Shown here: in pieces, positions 12,458-25,382 of the stretch
How the letters are laid out: each line of letters opens with the position of its first letter
How positions within the stretch are numbered: the first letter of the stretch is position 1
From: Turbatrix aceti
Taxonomy: Eukaryota > Nematoda > Chromadorea > Rhabditida > Panagrolaimidae
NCBI GenBank assembly: GCA_963969345.1
Contig: OZ017770.1
Location: 1,125,246-1,189,245, forward strand
Length of the DNA: 64,000 bases
Reading direction: 5' to 3'
Translations under genes and position numbers: made by a program
Notes under the pieces: model-generated
What the model was told of the DNA's origin: nothing
The model's input: the letters and a program-made list of their open reading frames with translations, nothing else
Databases searched by the model: none

Positions 12458-14648
12458 CTAATCAGACGTCACGCTGCAGCAATCGCATTCCGCAGCAGTG
12501 GTGGAAACGACCATATTCTGGCCATATTTGACCAAGAGATCCAGAATAACGCCATTGGTCCAGCCAAAGCCTTCCTGGATTTCATACTCTCCGCCGCCAC
12601 CCGATGCCTTGTAACATTGGGTCGTGACGTTGTACTTTTCATACATGCGACCGCCAGTGTTCGCGAACATGGCGTAGTTCTTGCGGATCCACTTCTCAGC
12701 AATGATGCGGGCGTGTTCTTCGGCACCGCACTTGCGCAGGCCTTCGATCATGCACCAGTTCATGGGAGCCCAGGCATTGGGGAAGTCCCACTGCTGGCCA
12801 GAGGGAATGAGAGAAGCTGGCAGACCGCCGGGGAAGGCCATGGCTCCGGCCTTCTCCAAGTAGTGGATAATCTTATCGGGGTGGAAGTTGTCGTGCACGC
12901 AGCCGCAGAACATGGGGAAGAAGTTGGAGTCAAAGTATGTGAGGATGTGCTTGTTGGTCGTCAGGTCGTAGTCAAACCAGCAGCCAGCTTCCTCATTCCA
13001 GAAAATCTCGTAAATGGCAGCGCGGACGATTTCGAACTTGGCAAGGCTCTGAGCAGCCTTTTCAGTCTCTCCGAGCAGGGCGTAGAACTTGCCCATGGTC
13101 TGAAGGTTGCCGCAGATGATCGAGTTCAGGTCAACAGGCATGATTGAGCTTGTGCGAGTGGATCCCATCTTGCCAGCCATGGGGCCGTCGTTGTGGAACC
13201 AGCGCGAGCTGAAGTCGCGTCCGCTCTCCGCAGCTGCCATGATGTCGCCATAGAGTCGCATTTTTTCCACCTGGTCGGTGAGATGCTCTGCGCACTCGAC
13301 GTCTTCGCGGTAGCTTTCGGGACGAGGTCCAATAGCCACCACGTGGTAACGGAAGAGGTGAGACTTCCAATCTGCCTTGAAAAACTGTCGGTTTTGAGTG
13401 AAGAATTCCATTTCACGTTCGAGCCAAACAATGCAACGGCGCAAGAAATCAATGTCTCCGGTGCAGTTGAAATAGGCTTCCACGCACCAGGTAAGAAGCG
13501 GGGGCTGGGATCGGTTGAGATAGTAGATGCGATTGCCATTGGGGACGTAACCGTAACGCTCAATAAGATGACCCATATTTTCGATCATGCCGCGGACAGT
13601 ATCATACATCTTTGACACGAGCAGACCCTTGATTGTGAAAAACGAGTCCCAGTAGTACATTTCTCGGAAGCGACCGCCGGGCACGACGAAGGGATGGGGA
13701 AGGGGGATGAGGGAGTAGCGCAGAGGATCTGTCATCACTTTTTCCGAAACGCGACGGCAGAGAGTCGGCCATTTCTGGTGAAGGTCTTCTGCCCAAATTC
13801 GCAGCTTTTGGTCGCTGATGTTCAAAAAGGAATCAACCTGCAAAAATTTATATGAATTTATTTGTAATTCAAATAAAAAACAAAAAACTCACGATTTTGT
13901 TGAAGTCCTTAGGTTCATATTCCTCGAGTTCGCCGCCAGGCTGCTCAAAGTGATCTTGCAGAAATGACGTCAGTTCCGCAACCTCTACACGTCCGTTTTG
14001 GGATTTGGCGAGGAGTTCCTGCCAGTCTCTGAGCGTTTCTTCTAAAAAAACACAACTTAATTTGCGTTGTGATAAAGAAAGTAGAAACTCACCAGCATCT
14101 TTTTTAAGCGGCATATCGACGAAGTGCTTGCAATCGACGAAAAGTCGCGCAGACTGGACAGCATCCAAAAGACTGCCGGAGCAGTAGATTTCGTTATGCA
14201 TGTCTTGGTGCAAGTTTGGATGCTTGACGGATGGTGTATTTGATGACGTATGTTTTTGTCTGGTAGCTGAAAAAAGACATGTAGTGAAAAAGGCAAGAAA
14301 GTCGATAACGCGTTGCCGCTCTTTGAAAGGGCACAGGATACAAAAAAACGAACAATTATGGCGGAGAGCAAGTGCGGGAAATACCGCTCTGTGAATCAGA
14401 CCGCCAGCTGCTCTCGGTGCCGATTCTCTGATGAAACTGATCGTCGCTGTGTTGTAAGCTTTATAAAGAAGCCCTGACGAAGGCGTTTCTCTGTGAAGGC
14501 GAAGCTTCGGAGTAGCGCGATGTCCAGTTGTTCCTCTGGTGAAAGCAGACACGAGGCGGGGCTCAGAGAGCCCGGCCAAAGAACTCCTAGTGCTAGCAGC
14601 GCTAGCTAGGGTACGGAAAAGACAGCACTCCTTCGCGATGACATCCAT
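12458..14648 (-). CDS. Trehalase (glycoside hydrolase family 37)
   Basis: Hydrolyses trehalose to two glucose molecules. Exons on the minus strand are 14648-14093, 14041-13893 and 13837-12458. Exon 1 ends with NEIYCSGSLLDAVQSARLF and FVDMPLKKDA, typical of the start of the catalytic domain. The long exon carries signature 1 (PGGRFREMYYWDSFF) and signature 2 (QQWDFPNAWAP), plus the late MYEKYNV segment that holds a catalytic Glu in the family. The stretch usually read as SGWDFSSRWF is SGRDFSSRWF here: Trp is replaced by Arg next to the catalytic Asp. The true start is uncertain. The first in-frame ATG is 14648, but about 130 residues before the catalytic domain look unlike trehalase. Within them a hydrophobic run (VIDFLAFFTTCLFSA) could be a signal or anchor if a later start is used. 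The two small introns are about 50 nt each. Confidence 0.9.
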
Positions 14649-14964
14649 TGTGCAAGAGGCTTTCACGTGAACAGCTGTGGGTAGTTTCAAAAAATGATGC
14701 TCCTGAAATCAAAATTTTGCGTTAGTAAACATTTACAAGGCAGCCGAGCGATAAAGCAAGAATGCATTGTATGACACATTTTGTCTATTATGTACGCACA
14801 CACACGATATGCACGTGCATCTCATATCACCCTGCAAAAAAATGATGAGATTTCCAGCTAATGTTTACCTGGATTTTTTTGACCATCACAAACGAAATGC
14901 TATCCTCGAAATCATCCACGTGCACATCCTGTGATTTGAAAGCTGACTTTCGAGCGTTTAGTGA
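14649..14964. other. Upstream region of trehalase
   Basis: AT-rich sequence between the trehalase 5' end and the foldback element. A TTTCAG acceptor in minus orientation near 14702 could be a trans-splice site for trehalase. There is no other feature. Confidence 0.35.
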
Positions 14965-15596
14965 TTGCACTCACAAGGAAAGTGTCAGGGTTCATTTTGG
15001 AATTTCTTCACGAAACTTTGCCAAAAGTTTGAGTTTACTATGAGAAGTTTATACTGAAAAATTCAGTTGCACCGCTCATGATCTGACAGAGTTACGGTAG
15101 TCGAAAATCACGTTTTTGCCATTTTTGACAATTTTTGGCACGTTCTAGCTAACAAACTACGGCATTTTCAGAACCAAGTGGTGTATCAGTCGACGTATTT
15201 TTTTATGGAGAATCAGTTAAAAATATAATAACGTAGGGTCGTGACCTTGAAAAATGCCGAAACCAATGTTGGCATTGTGACCTCTTTTCAAATGCAAATT
15301 TCGGCATTTTTTAAGGTGGCAAACCTAAATTTTTATATTTTTATCTGATTCTCCATGCAAAACTACGTCGATTGATGCACACCCTGATTTTGAAAATAAC
15401 GTTGTTCGTTAGCTAGAACGTGCCAAAAATTGTCAAAAATGGCAAAAACGTGATTTTCGACTACCGTAACTCTGTCAGATCATGAGCGGTGCAACTGAAT
15501 TTTTCAATATAAACTTCTCATAGTAAAATCAAACTTTTGGCAAAGTTTCGTGAAGAAATTCCAAAATGAACCCTGACACTTTCCTTGTCAGTGCAA
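14965..15596. mobile_element. Foldback/MITE-like element with long terminal inverted repeats
   Basis: The 632 bp unit starts TTGCACTCACAAGGAAAGTG. It ends with the reverse complement of nearly the same sequence. Roughly the outer 200 nt of each arm are almost identical (a few substitutions, for example CTCAC against CTGAC). Similarity then continues, more diverged, toward the centre, where AAAATGCCGAAA and its complement form a second small inverted repeat. No open frame of note lies inside. This is the structure of a non-autonomous DNA transposon. No clear target-site duplication could be identified at the two ends. Confidence 0.8.
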
Positions 15597-16425
15597 GGTA
15601 AACGACAAACAGTCGCTTCGCTTGTTGAGTTCACCGATCGCATCGCATCGCTCCGCAGCATGCACAATCCTCTCTCGTCCTCAGTTCATTTTGTTGATAG
15701 AATTATAAAAAGTAATGACTTATGGCCCAGGTAGAAGCAGTTGTTTTGTGAAAACGCAGCTCAAAAATAGAAATACGAATTTCATAGCAAGCAGAGAACG
15801 CGAAAGAGGAAGGCCACAAGCGGTTACTCCTATGGATGCTTCGGAATGGCACGGGCCAGTCCAAGCCACTGCGAGCGCACTGCGACTGCGACACCAAAGA
15901 ACGAAATTTCGAGAACGATGCGAAATAAAATTGAGCAAGAGTCAACGATCGAAAATTCGGGTAAGATCTTGCACGTTCGCTTTATTGTCATAAAAATATG
16001 CCCTGTTTTGATGTAAACGCATGATTCAAAACTGTTTTCTGTTACTAAATACACTTTTTTATCTGTTGACGTATATAAGAGCTGTCATGCGTTTAAATAG
16101 CTCCTTTTGGTAGCAACAAAAGTTGTAGCAAACATAAATGCACTTAGCTTTGCCCTTACTATTTTCCTATCGTATTTTTTAGTAGTAAATAGTCTAATTG
16201 GAACCATTTATTTGCAATATCTAATGTACATGCGGCAATAATACCACTTGCTTTTTTTCATATATCTCATATCACTTGTTTATGATATTCTATTACAAAA
16301 AGCAGTTAATAATATAACTTTTCTGATTCGAAGAAATTAAAAAGGTTCTAGAACGAAGCTAAAACAATATGAAATGGCAGTATAAAATAGATAATAGAGA
16401 ATAACAACTTGAAATAAATAAAATT
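15597..16425. other. Intergenic region upstream of trehalase and downstream of eps-8
   Basis: Nothing recognisable as a gene. Short frames near 15715-15993 do not resemble a protein and lack splice partners. An AATAAA on the minus strand near 16212 could end the long eps-8 transcript. Confidence 0.4.
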
Positions 16426-19400
16426 TTAATGATAGGATTTAACAGTTTGAATCCAGTAGTCGTTGTTGACGGCTGCTGGAGCGGGTGTATACAACCTCGT
16501 TGGATTGTATGCCGGAGCTGTGGTGCGTTTTGCCGGAATGGGAGCCACAACTTTACTTGGCAGTACGGGAGCTGGCACAACTTTTCTCGGCAGTATTGGA
16601 GACGTGTATGGCGATACCGATTTTGTGCGCTGTTGCTTCACTTCAGGTTGTACAACGTCATTTGGATTCTGGAACAACGATTCAGCAAGTGGGGGCTCAT
16701 TTTCGATAATAATGTCGTTTTCTACGGCATCGATGTGGTGTTTTCGCATCTCAAGGATGGCATTGAGTGCGGGATCCTTGCGTGCATTGTAACTGTTAAA
16801 CTATAAACACCACTTTCATGGATTTTATATAAAATTAATAACCAACGTTAGATCGCTTTTTCTGGACAGTGATCATGCTAATGAGTCGCTTAGCTTCATC
16901 ACCTGCGGTTCGCTCGATCGTCTCTGGACCGATCAGGAAAAGTTCTTCTCCGTTGAATTTGGAGAATATGCTAACTACATTGTCGCTGAATTGTTTGTTA
17001 ACTAGCCAGTTTCGTACTTCTGTTGCCGTCGACTGCCGGCTAATCATCGGACCTTTATTAGAAGGCGACCGCCGTGGCAGGAGAACTTTTTTGCCGTTAA
17101 TCGTGTCAAACATCTCTTGGAGGTAGACTGTAAGTTTTACTCTTTGCTCAAGTCTGACACGAGTCTCATTTTTTGCTTACCTAACTCCTCACGTTGTTTA
17201 CGGGGTGTTATGCGAGGCGTAACAGGAGTATGCTAAAAAAATATGTACAAGTTTCTTGTTTATGATTTAAGATGCTTACAATTTTGCTGTTCTCCACTAG
17301 TTTTTTTCGTACTTCGTTAGCCAGTTCTCGATTACGGTTAAACACCGTCGAGTTATACGTTGCTAAATCGAATGGTGGAGGAACCGGGGGAGGCTTCCTG
17401 ACTGGCTCTGCCATTTCAACATTGATGTCATCTGATTTGAATTATTATGGTTTTCACGTGAATGCTTTTTGTTCCCCTTTTTTTGTATAAGCAGCCCCCG
17501 CTACACAGGAAGATTATGCGGACAGATTTCCTTCACATGCACTTACTTTTCTTGACAAAACAAGAAACGTACACAAAAAACGATGGAGAAATGCTGATAC
17601 GTACTGATATCCGTGACAGTACATAAGTCGTTTCTTCGAGTATAGCATTCATAAGCAAGCACACTGTCACATACAAGCAAAAACATCACAAACAATCACA
17701 AGCAAATAAAAATCACAAAATTTTAGTTTTAAATTATGTTTGCTGACAATTAAAAAAATTACATTTAGAAAAAAAAGTTAAACAGGCGACCCGGATACGG
17801 CCAGGAAAACTTTGCAGTTGCCTGAATTATTTTTGAGCATTTAAAAAAAATTGATTAAGTTGCAAAAAAAATGAAAAAAAAGTTATGGCTATTTAACTAT
17901 TTTGGTGTTAAACGCAGATTTGATAAAACAAAAATATAAATTATGAATTAAACGTCGAACGATTCATTGCATGACGATAAAACTATAGCAAAAGCGAATA
18001 AACTTTCTTTTTTTAGTGATAAGCGAAGGAAAGAGCCGGATTTAAGGGGTAAAAAGGCACGATTATAAAAATCTTTGAATGGCGAACACATGGATAAATT
18101 CTGGATAACAAACTGAACATCAGGAAGAATAATCCAGCGGACAAGAGACAATAACACGTGGATCAAAAGTAGCGGAATTCGCCGCGTTTGCCTTGGCGCT
18201 GCTTAATGTATTCTGGAGTGTCGTCGGACATCATACCTGGTCGGGGACTCAGTGACTGGTTACCGCGGCCCACTGGGGGATTACCTTGAGGAAGAGTGCC
18301 GGGCTACAAAGCACGTGATCCCGGTTAAAAACAACATCTCGTGATCACCAAAAACATACGTTATTAGCTTCAAGGAGAGTCACGATGTCTTCTTTGGTCA
18401 AGACAGACAAAATGGTATGGGGCACAAAACCAATGGCACCCTGGGCGTTGCGACATTCCCACCAATTCTTTTCGTCTTTCAATACCTACAAAATCTTGGG
18501 GTGTTGTTTTGATAAATCAATTGGAAAATACGCACCTCTAGGTACTCTCCGCGAACAACAGTTAGTTCTTTTTCGTGTTGTTTTACTCGATCGTACGTCA
18601 CCTCTACCACCTTGCCGTTATTGCGTAGTAGGCCAGATAGGAAATTGTGTGTCCGTGGGCTAAGAGAAGGGCTGGGTTCGCCTGTACTTCCATTACGTAG
18701 GGTCGACGATCCCCGTCTGCTAAAAAACGCAACACACGTATGCAATTGATTTTTTTTAATGCACCGGTTGGTGTCTTGTGTTAGCCAACATACTTATAGC
18801 CATTATCCGTGATCGGTGGCTGCAAGACTGCAGAAACGGCTGCTTTTCGTTCCAAATCCTGTCGAACATGTGCAAGTCTTTCTTCTTCTCGACGCAGTCT
18901 TTCTTCCTCTTTTTCAATGCGTCGTTCGCGATCAAGAATTTTCATGCGCTCGAAAGCAATGCGCTCTTTTTCGAGATTAACGCGCTCCAAATCGACCTAA
19001 AAATAAAATTATGATCTGAGAAAGAAACAATGATGAAGCGAAATTTCAGTACGTCATCGAGAGAACGATGAGAATTTCTGTGCGGCGGGCGATACTGCGT
19101 AGACGGAGGCGCTGACGATCCGCGGTGCATGGCGTGAGAAGCCGGTGGCTCCGGAGGATATCCAGGATATCCATAGGGAGCAAAATTACCACTAAACACC
19201 GGTCTGTAGGGCGGCGGAAGTTGTTCATCGCTAAGATCTTCGCTAAAACGAGTAAAGATAATTGGAAAAGAAACACAAACAAATTAAACGAACGGAGTTG
19301 TATGCCAGTGTTTTCCCAGACTCATCCAAACGTCGTATTCCTTTGCTGTCAGGCAGCTCTTTAGCAGATCAATTGCGTCGAAGGAAAGTAGAGGACTGAC

Positions 19401-21461
19401 AACTTGATCGGCAACCTTCTGACCCACGCTCCAATTTGCACTGTTCAGGATGACCATGAGCGGTGTGAACAAGAAGTGCACGAGTTCCGGGGCATTGGGA
19501 TCATGGATGTAGTTTTTGACTAATGCCTGCAATGGTCCCTTTTAATTAAAAAACGGAAAAACCAAATCATTACCAAAATATTAAAACTCAGTTTGAATTT
19601 TTGGAAGATGTCATAGTATTCTCCAAAAATTGGCATCTGCGCCCGGCGGTGAAGCAGACTGGTTTGCTGGGCATCACTGCTGCCTCGTGAACGTTTCCGG
19701 ACTTTCTGAAGCTCAAGTTCTTTCTGAGCCAACGCTGCAGACTGAATGCGGGCAACAAAGCGTTCGATATCGTCGAAGCAGCGATTAAGTGTATTCTGCA
19801 ATCGATAATGCCATGAGTACAAAAGTTCAAATGAAAAGCCAAAAAAACAAAAACGTACCACATTCATGTCAATGGATTCACTGCTATTTGAGCTTGGTGA
19901 GGGGTTATCTCGGTAAGCGGGACCTCGGTAGACAGGTGCAACAGGAGGCTCTATTTCAACACCAAATCCGGTATCACGTCTGCCCCCGCGTACCTGCTTC
20001 CACTGTCCTCGACGGTAGAGGCTCAAATCCCGTGCAACGTCGGCGGCAGATACGCGATTGCACTGAAACATGTGCATTTCGGTTGGTGGCGAGTTGGGGC
20101 CTCGGTTAGCGCGTGTATCTTCGTTGACAACAAACATAAGTATGTTGTTGTAGACTTCGGATTTGTCAAATGAGTTGTGCGAGTAGGGTTCATCAATAAG
20201 AGCCATTGGAAACTGTTCCACAACGTCGCCGTTCTCATCTTCAACGCTTACAGTGTCTGGTAGAAGCCTCAGAATGAGAGGTTGAGCCCAGATGGCACTT
20301 CGTTTTTCCATTTGCCAGAGTTTTCGAAGCGCATCATCCGGCTTGAGAAGTCCATATTGTCTGCCGACGGCGAACGTTGCAAGATGCTCGACAAAGTAGG
20401 TTGGATCCGGCTCCGTGTTGCTGGCACGACGACCTGTAATACAAATTAAAACGTATCACATGGGAGCGAAAAAACGAGCTAAATTATTACTTTGCATTGT
20501 AGCAGACAAGTGATGAGATGGAATGTGATCTACGCTAGCAGAAGTTCGATAGCTGTGTGCACTCGGTGACGGTGCAGCAGCGTTAAAGGGTGGAGGTCTC
20601 GGAGTCGACGAGTAGTAATATGAATTCGAGCCAGAAGGATATCGCGAACTGCTTGGCAAGTGATGACCGCTGTAATAGAACGCCATATTAGTTACATTTT
20701 TTAACACTCCATCCTTGGAGGAAACTTTTTTTTGCTCAAAAAAATATATGACTAAGTTTTTTTCCCATTCAGCATAAAAGCACACTTATTTGCACATTTC
20801 TTGGAAAGGCACACCTAAAATAAATGCAATGCCTCAAAAAATCTATGTCACTTCAACTTTCCAGCTTTTATCTGCGCTAAATGGGTAAAAAGGGTTGAAA
20901 AGAAATGGTTATTCATGCTTTTATGGATAAAAAAACAAAAATAAACAAAGGTTATAAGATGGAATGAGAAAAGAAAAGCTAATTGGATACTAAAAGTTGC
21001 ACGTCCATTGAAAGAAAATTAAGCACAAGGCGTGATGCTTATACAAAACCGTGCAATGTTAATGAACTGTAAACTAGTCAACCCTGCATCAACGATTATG
21101 TGATAAGGGTGCACACTCACATTCTTGCACTTAGAATCTTATCGTAAAACCCTAGGCCATCTTCCAGCAAGGCGTCCCCCTCTCCTCCCGCCTTCAAAAG
21201 CCTGCTTTCACGGAACTTTTAATAAGCAATCTGATTTGAATTTACAATCAGAGTTAAACGTAGCAAACTCGCGATGTTGTTTACTCGGCGTTGAACCAAC
21301 TGATTAAACGCAAAAATAGGAATAAATGAAATGTGATAAAAATATATTACTTACTTTGTTGGTCCGTCATGTTGGGGCTGCCAGACCTTGTAACGAGGGT
21401 TATTCGGTGGGGGATAGTAGCCGTCGTATAGCTTAACGTTGGGGGAGTGATTAGGCCGCAT
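16426..21461 (-). CDS. eps-8: EPS8-like actin capping/bundling adaptor, long isoform (PTB, SH3, C-terminal capping region)
   Basis: EPS8 proteins couple receptor and Rac signalling to actin capping and bundling. I can join 14 exons: 21461-21355, 20669-20491, 20433-19859, 19795-19574, 19526-about 19294, 19242-19053, 18996-18794, 18719-18536, 18485-18360, 18303-18237, 17431-17280, 17232-17181, 17127-16857 and 16800-16426. After a Pro/Ser-rich start (MRPNHSPNVKLYDG) comes the PTB domain (YFVEHLATFAVGRQYGL, then IWAQPLILRLLPDTVSVEDE). The EPS8 middle region follows (CFDDIERFVARIQSAALAQ; ELVHFLFTPLMVILNSAN). Next is a charged coiled coil (ERRIEKEEERLRREEERL) and an SH3 domain (ELTVVRGEYLEVLKDEKNWW, GAIGFVPHTILSLV). 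The C-terminal segment has DTINGKKVLLPRR and ATEVRNWLVNKQFSDNV, matching the EPS8 actin-capping/SAM-like region. Exon phases agree throughout. An alternative end is listed separately. The promoter probably lies in the long region to the right. Confidence 0.88.
18163..18303 (-). other. eps-8: Alternative terminal exon giving a short EPS-8 isoform
   Basis: After the SH3 exons, the exon that starts at 18303 can be read two ways. Splicing at CCAG|GTATGA (donor at 18236) removes 805 nt and adds the actin-capping exons starting at 17431. Without that splice the frame runs on for 22 codons, ends GKRGEFRYF and stops at 18163. The short form keeps PTB, coiled coil and SH3 but has no capping region. 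Caenorhabditis eps-8 is known to make A and B forms that differ in just this way. The reading frames are seen; use of both forms is inferred. Confidence 0.6.
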
Positions 21462-24400
21462 GGTGATGACTGGTTAATCTCTTGATGCTTTTGTATTGTG
21501 TTGAAAGAAATATAACAAGGACCGGCAGTTGGCAAGCCACTGACAACCGTTTTTTACCTCCACATCAACGCAAATGTTTAAATTTCTACTTATTCTGCAA
21601 CTGATAAGTCATAAAAGTTAACTGTCATTAAAAATGGGAAACAAAATAGTACGCCGGAGGGTAAGGTGATTCACGGGAATGATTGAATGCGGTTGGTGAA
21701 AAAAAGTAATGAGACAAAAACGCCACTGAATAATCACAAATCAATTCGGGTACGAAAAAAAACGATAACATCTCGCCAAATAACACATTACATACCAGTC
21801 GGACAAAAATTTGGTGTGGCTCCTACGGTTCAGTGCATGGTCAATGACAGAAAGGCAAAGTTAGTGGTAAGGGTATGAAAAAGATGAAAACTGGTCACTA
21901 ACGGAAAAGAGGCAGCAACAAAGGAAAGGAATCCGAGCACAGGTCACACGAGATCCGTCGTTCACTGTTTCATTCTTTACAATAGTACACGGAATCGCGT
22001 GCGCACGTTTGTACAGCGATATACCGTCCACGTACGTGATATAACTTAGCAACTGTTAATGATTTCGAATGTGACATAAATGGAGAAGACCACTAATTTC
22101 GAGCGAACCGCCTTTTTCGCGTGTAAGACGCGCATACGTGAAGGACACCCAGAAGAAAGAAACAACGATGGTGACGGCAAAAGTTTGTTTCGCATGCTAT
22201 CCATCCACTAACCGTAAGGATAAGGGAATGGCCTGAATTTTTCTCGATAAAAATTCCGTTAAGAAAATGATTGCGGGGGAAAATGATTAATAATCAGTGT
22301 CAAAAATTTGTTTATGAGTAGAATCACCTACATACAAAACTCTGACTCAAAAAAAAGAAGATTTCGAGCTCACAAAAAGTAAAGAAAGAAAGTTGAACAC
22401 AGAAAAAATCTTTTTAGCAGTTTAACAACAAACAAATTATTGAAGAATTTGTATAAACAATCGAAAACTAGTTATTTCCGTCGAGAGTAGGGGAGTTATA
22501 CAAAAATCAATTGTCAAAACGGTTTGATCCTGTTGTATGAAAAAACATCGAAACGGAGGCGACATCCCGAGCAAAAGGTAACGCAATCAAATGAGTGACA
22601 TAACAAATAAACGCGTAAATCCTAAAGCCTACAAAAATATGCAACAAATCGGATAACAAAGTTAATCGCCTGATAAATCCGAGTTATTAGATTTTAACCG
22701 ATTTAGCTACACAGGATCGAAGATAAGTGAGTGCGCGAAAGGGTCGCGTGCACGCGCGCGCATCATCATTGCTCATTGACGTCCTCATTAGAACATTATA
22801 AAAGAAGAAAAAGATTGCCGCTATATTAGACAGTCACTTGGCTTGCCTCAAATCGCCACTTCCCTGTATTCACAAAGCGTCTCCGTCATAGTTGTCGTTG
22901 TAGGGGGAGGGGGGGTTAGAACGAAGGCGAGGTATAGTGAAGCCCTCGTTCATCCGCGTCTCAACAATACCAGTGCTTGCATATCGCACCGCGCACACTC
23001 TCGTCACTCTCCCGATGCTTTATCGCACAAGAGGTTCGAGCAGTGGAAAGTGTGTAGACTCGAGAATTTTGAGCAAATTTGTTTGGTAGAGGTCGTTTTG
23101 CTCAAAGCTGGCGTGCTTGTTTTGTACGGTCAACTCCATTCCAAAAGGGTTGGTTGGTGGCGTCAAATCAGGTTGCAAAAACTTGCGTTTTAACAATTTG
23201 TCCTGTGATAAGTAACAGACTGCACAAAAAAATAGTATAACACCCAATTTTGTTACCAAAAAAAACTCGGGTTAAGGAATGGCGACTGCAATGGTTAAAT
23301 TAGGGGACAGAAATTTCTTTAAAATTAAGAATGACATTAGACAACGTTTCAAAAAATGGCAAGAGTGGAAGAGGACTTTGCTGGAACAGAAACGCATGTC
23401 TGATTATTAATGACATAATGCGGAAAACAGAAAATGCGATTATGCTTTCAAGATCGAATTGAGGCCGTCTTATGCAAAAAAACCGGAAATACCGTTTTTT
23501 TTGGCTTGTAAAACTAAGCACGAAGGAAACAAGCCTTTTTCTCCATCGTTGGCTTGAACCAAGGAGGAAGGAGAAAAGCAGCAAGGTGTGGACGATGCGA
23601 TGTATTAAGGGATACATTCGACACAAAGCGTACTTTCGCATCGTTGTGAACAAAAAAATGTAAAATGTACCAAAAAAAAGCGAAAAAATTCCGTCAACAG
23701 CAAAAACATTATTTCACACTTTTAAGCACAAACATGCTTTTATTATTTTTTATTTTTTTACATTTGGACAAATGCGAAAAAAATTTTTACCGCAACTCGT
23801 TTGCGGCGTCAGTTTTTTTGCTCACCAATCAAAAAAGTTCCATTTTGGAATCTTTAGGAGAAACCATTATAATTTGACACAATTTTAAAAATGATTCTAA
23901 ATAGTAAAACCTTGACCGTAAAGTACTTTGTATAGATTGTTACATAAAAGGAGTACCGTAAATTCGATTACTCTGAACAGTCAAACCACTAAACGCACTG
24001 GTTGTGGCTGTTTTCATTCTCGAATAAATCTTCTATTTTGGAAAAAAAATCTAGATTACACCGCACATTTTAACAAAAGTTTGACTTTTTTAATTTAAAA
24101 TGTATTAAACTAACTATACCACGGATTTTGTACTAAAATAAATGAGAAGACATCGAGCCATCTACTTCTTCCGTCGGCCTTCTTCAGGGATAATCGATAT
24201 AATATAAATACAAGATGTAAAATCTTCTCAGATGAATCATGAAGAATGGAAAAATAATCGTGCAAAAAAGTTTTGGAGACAAAAAAATAAGGGCATATTA
24301 AAGAAAATGCATTTTATTATGGTATGCACCTGAACATCAACAGAGTTCTATCCGATTTGGACGTTATCCACATAAACGACACGCATTACATTAATGTAAC

Positions 24401-25382
24401 GAGATTTTTTTCTCAAAACCTCAAGAAAGATCATGATTATGCAAAGTAGCGGCAGTATAGGGTTGAAAGAAAAAATCGCAATGAATAACGTTAAATCGCG
24501 CGCACTACAATGGCAAATGCAAAGGGGTTCAATCAGGTGGCAAAAACGATAGGAATAAAAAAATTTGTCAGAAAGTAATTGATCATAAAATTTATTGGAT
24601 TATGCAGAAACGAGAAAAAATAGTAGAAAGGATTATTGCTGAATATGACGGAGCGATATAGTTCAAATCGCCAACGTTGACGGCGGCATTGGTGGTCAGG
24701 AGAATCGATCGGTCGAAGAAAAACTCAACTTTCCTTTGAATATTCTATCGTCACTGCGCAAGCCTATACTCATTGGCGTTGCGCTCGGGCACGTCCGGTC
24801 GAACAAGAACTCACACGTTTGCTGCGCGCATGGCCGGTGTAAATTCAACGCACAGGCAACTAAAAATGCAGTCTAACCCCCTCACTCTGTATTTCATAGT
24901 TCTGCTATATTACCACGGAGTCCTCTTGCCATCGGTCATTCGTTTGCTCTCATCGCAGCTTGATTTCGATGACTGCAAACGTATTCTTTGCTGACTACAA
25001 AGGTTTGCTCTTTTTGGTATTGGATTTGACAAAAAAAGGCGATTAAATATTTTGCAAAATCATAAGACAGGTAAATACGCTATCGTCGTTCATGTCCGTC
25101 GTCTGCTTTCTTTTTGTTAGATGAAGATGCAAGGAGGACAAGACAGAATTAACGTTCGGAATAGTCGTTGTTTGTACAAGGTAACGTTCAGGAGGACATT
25201 TGTTTTTTTTGCTTCGGAGGTCGTCACCGTTTTTTTTTGTGTCAATCAAATAAAAGTTGTATTTATTAAACCCGTAGTGCAATGATTTGTAAAAAACACA
25301 TAACTGTGCATAAAATTAATTGTTCAAAATTAAAACCATCAGATCAGTCAGTCAGCTATCTTAACAATAATATGTTTGAGGT
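21462..25382. other. Long gene-poor region upstream of eps-8
   Basis: About 3.9 kb without a supportable gene. It probably contains the eps-8 promoter and 5' UTR, and the 3' UTR of the STAT gene at the right-hand end. Seen in it are a G-rich run near 22900 and an alternating purine/pyrimidine tract (GTGCACGCGCGCGCA, about 22747-22762). Short frames such as 24773-24994 have no family resemblance. Confidence 0.5.

Noticed and set aside
15715..15993. Open frames on both strands after the foldback element
   Set aside because: They overlap in several frames, have no family features and no splice or promoter context; probably chance.
22745..22765. Alternating GC/GT tract as a functional Z-DNA site
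   Set aside because: Too short and isolated to support a claim beyond local composition.
24773..24994. 73-codon frame with a hydrophobic middle
   Set aside because: No signal sequence at its start, no recognisable motif, and it lies in a long gene-poor region full of similar short frames.
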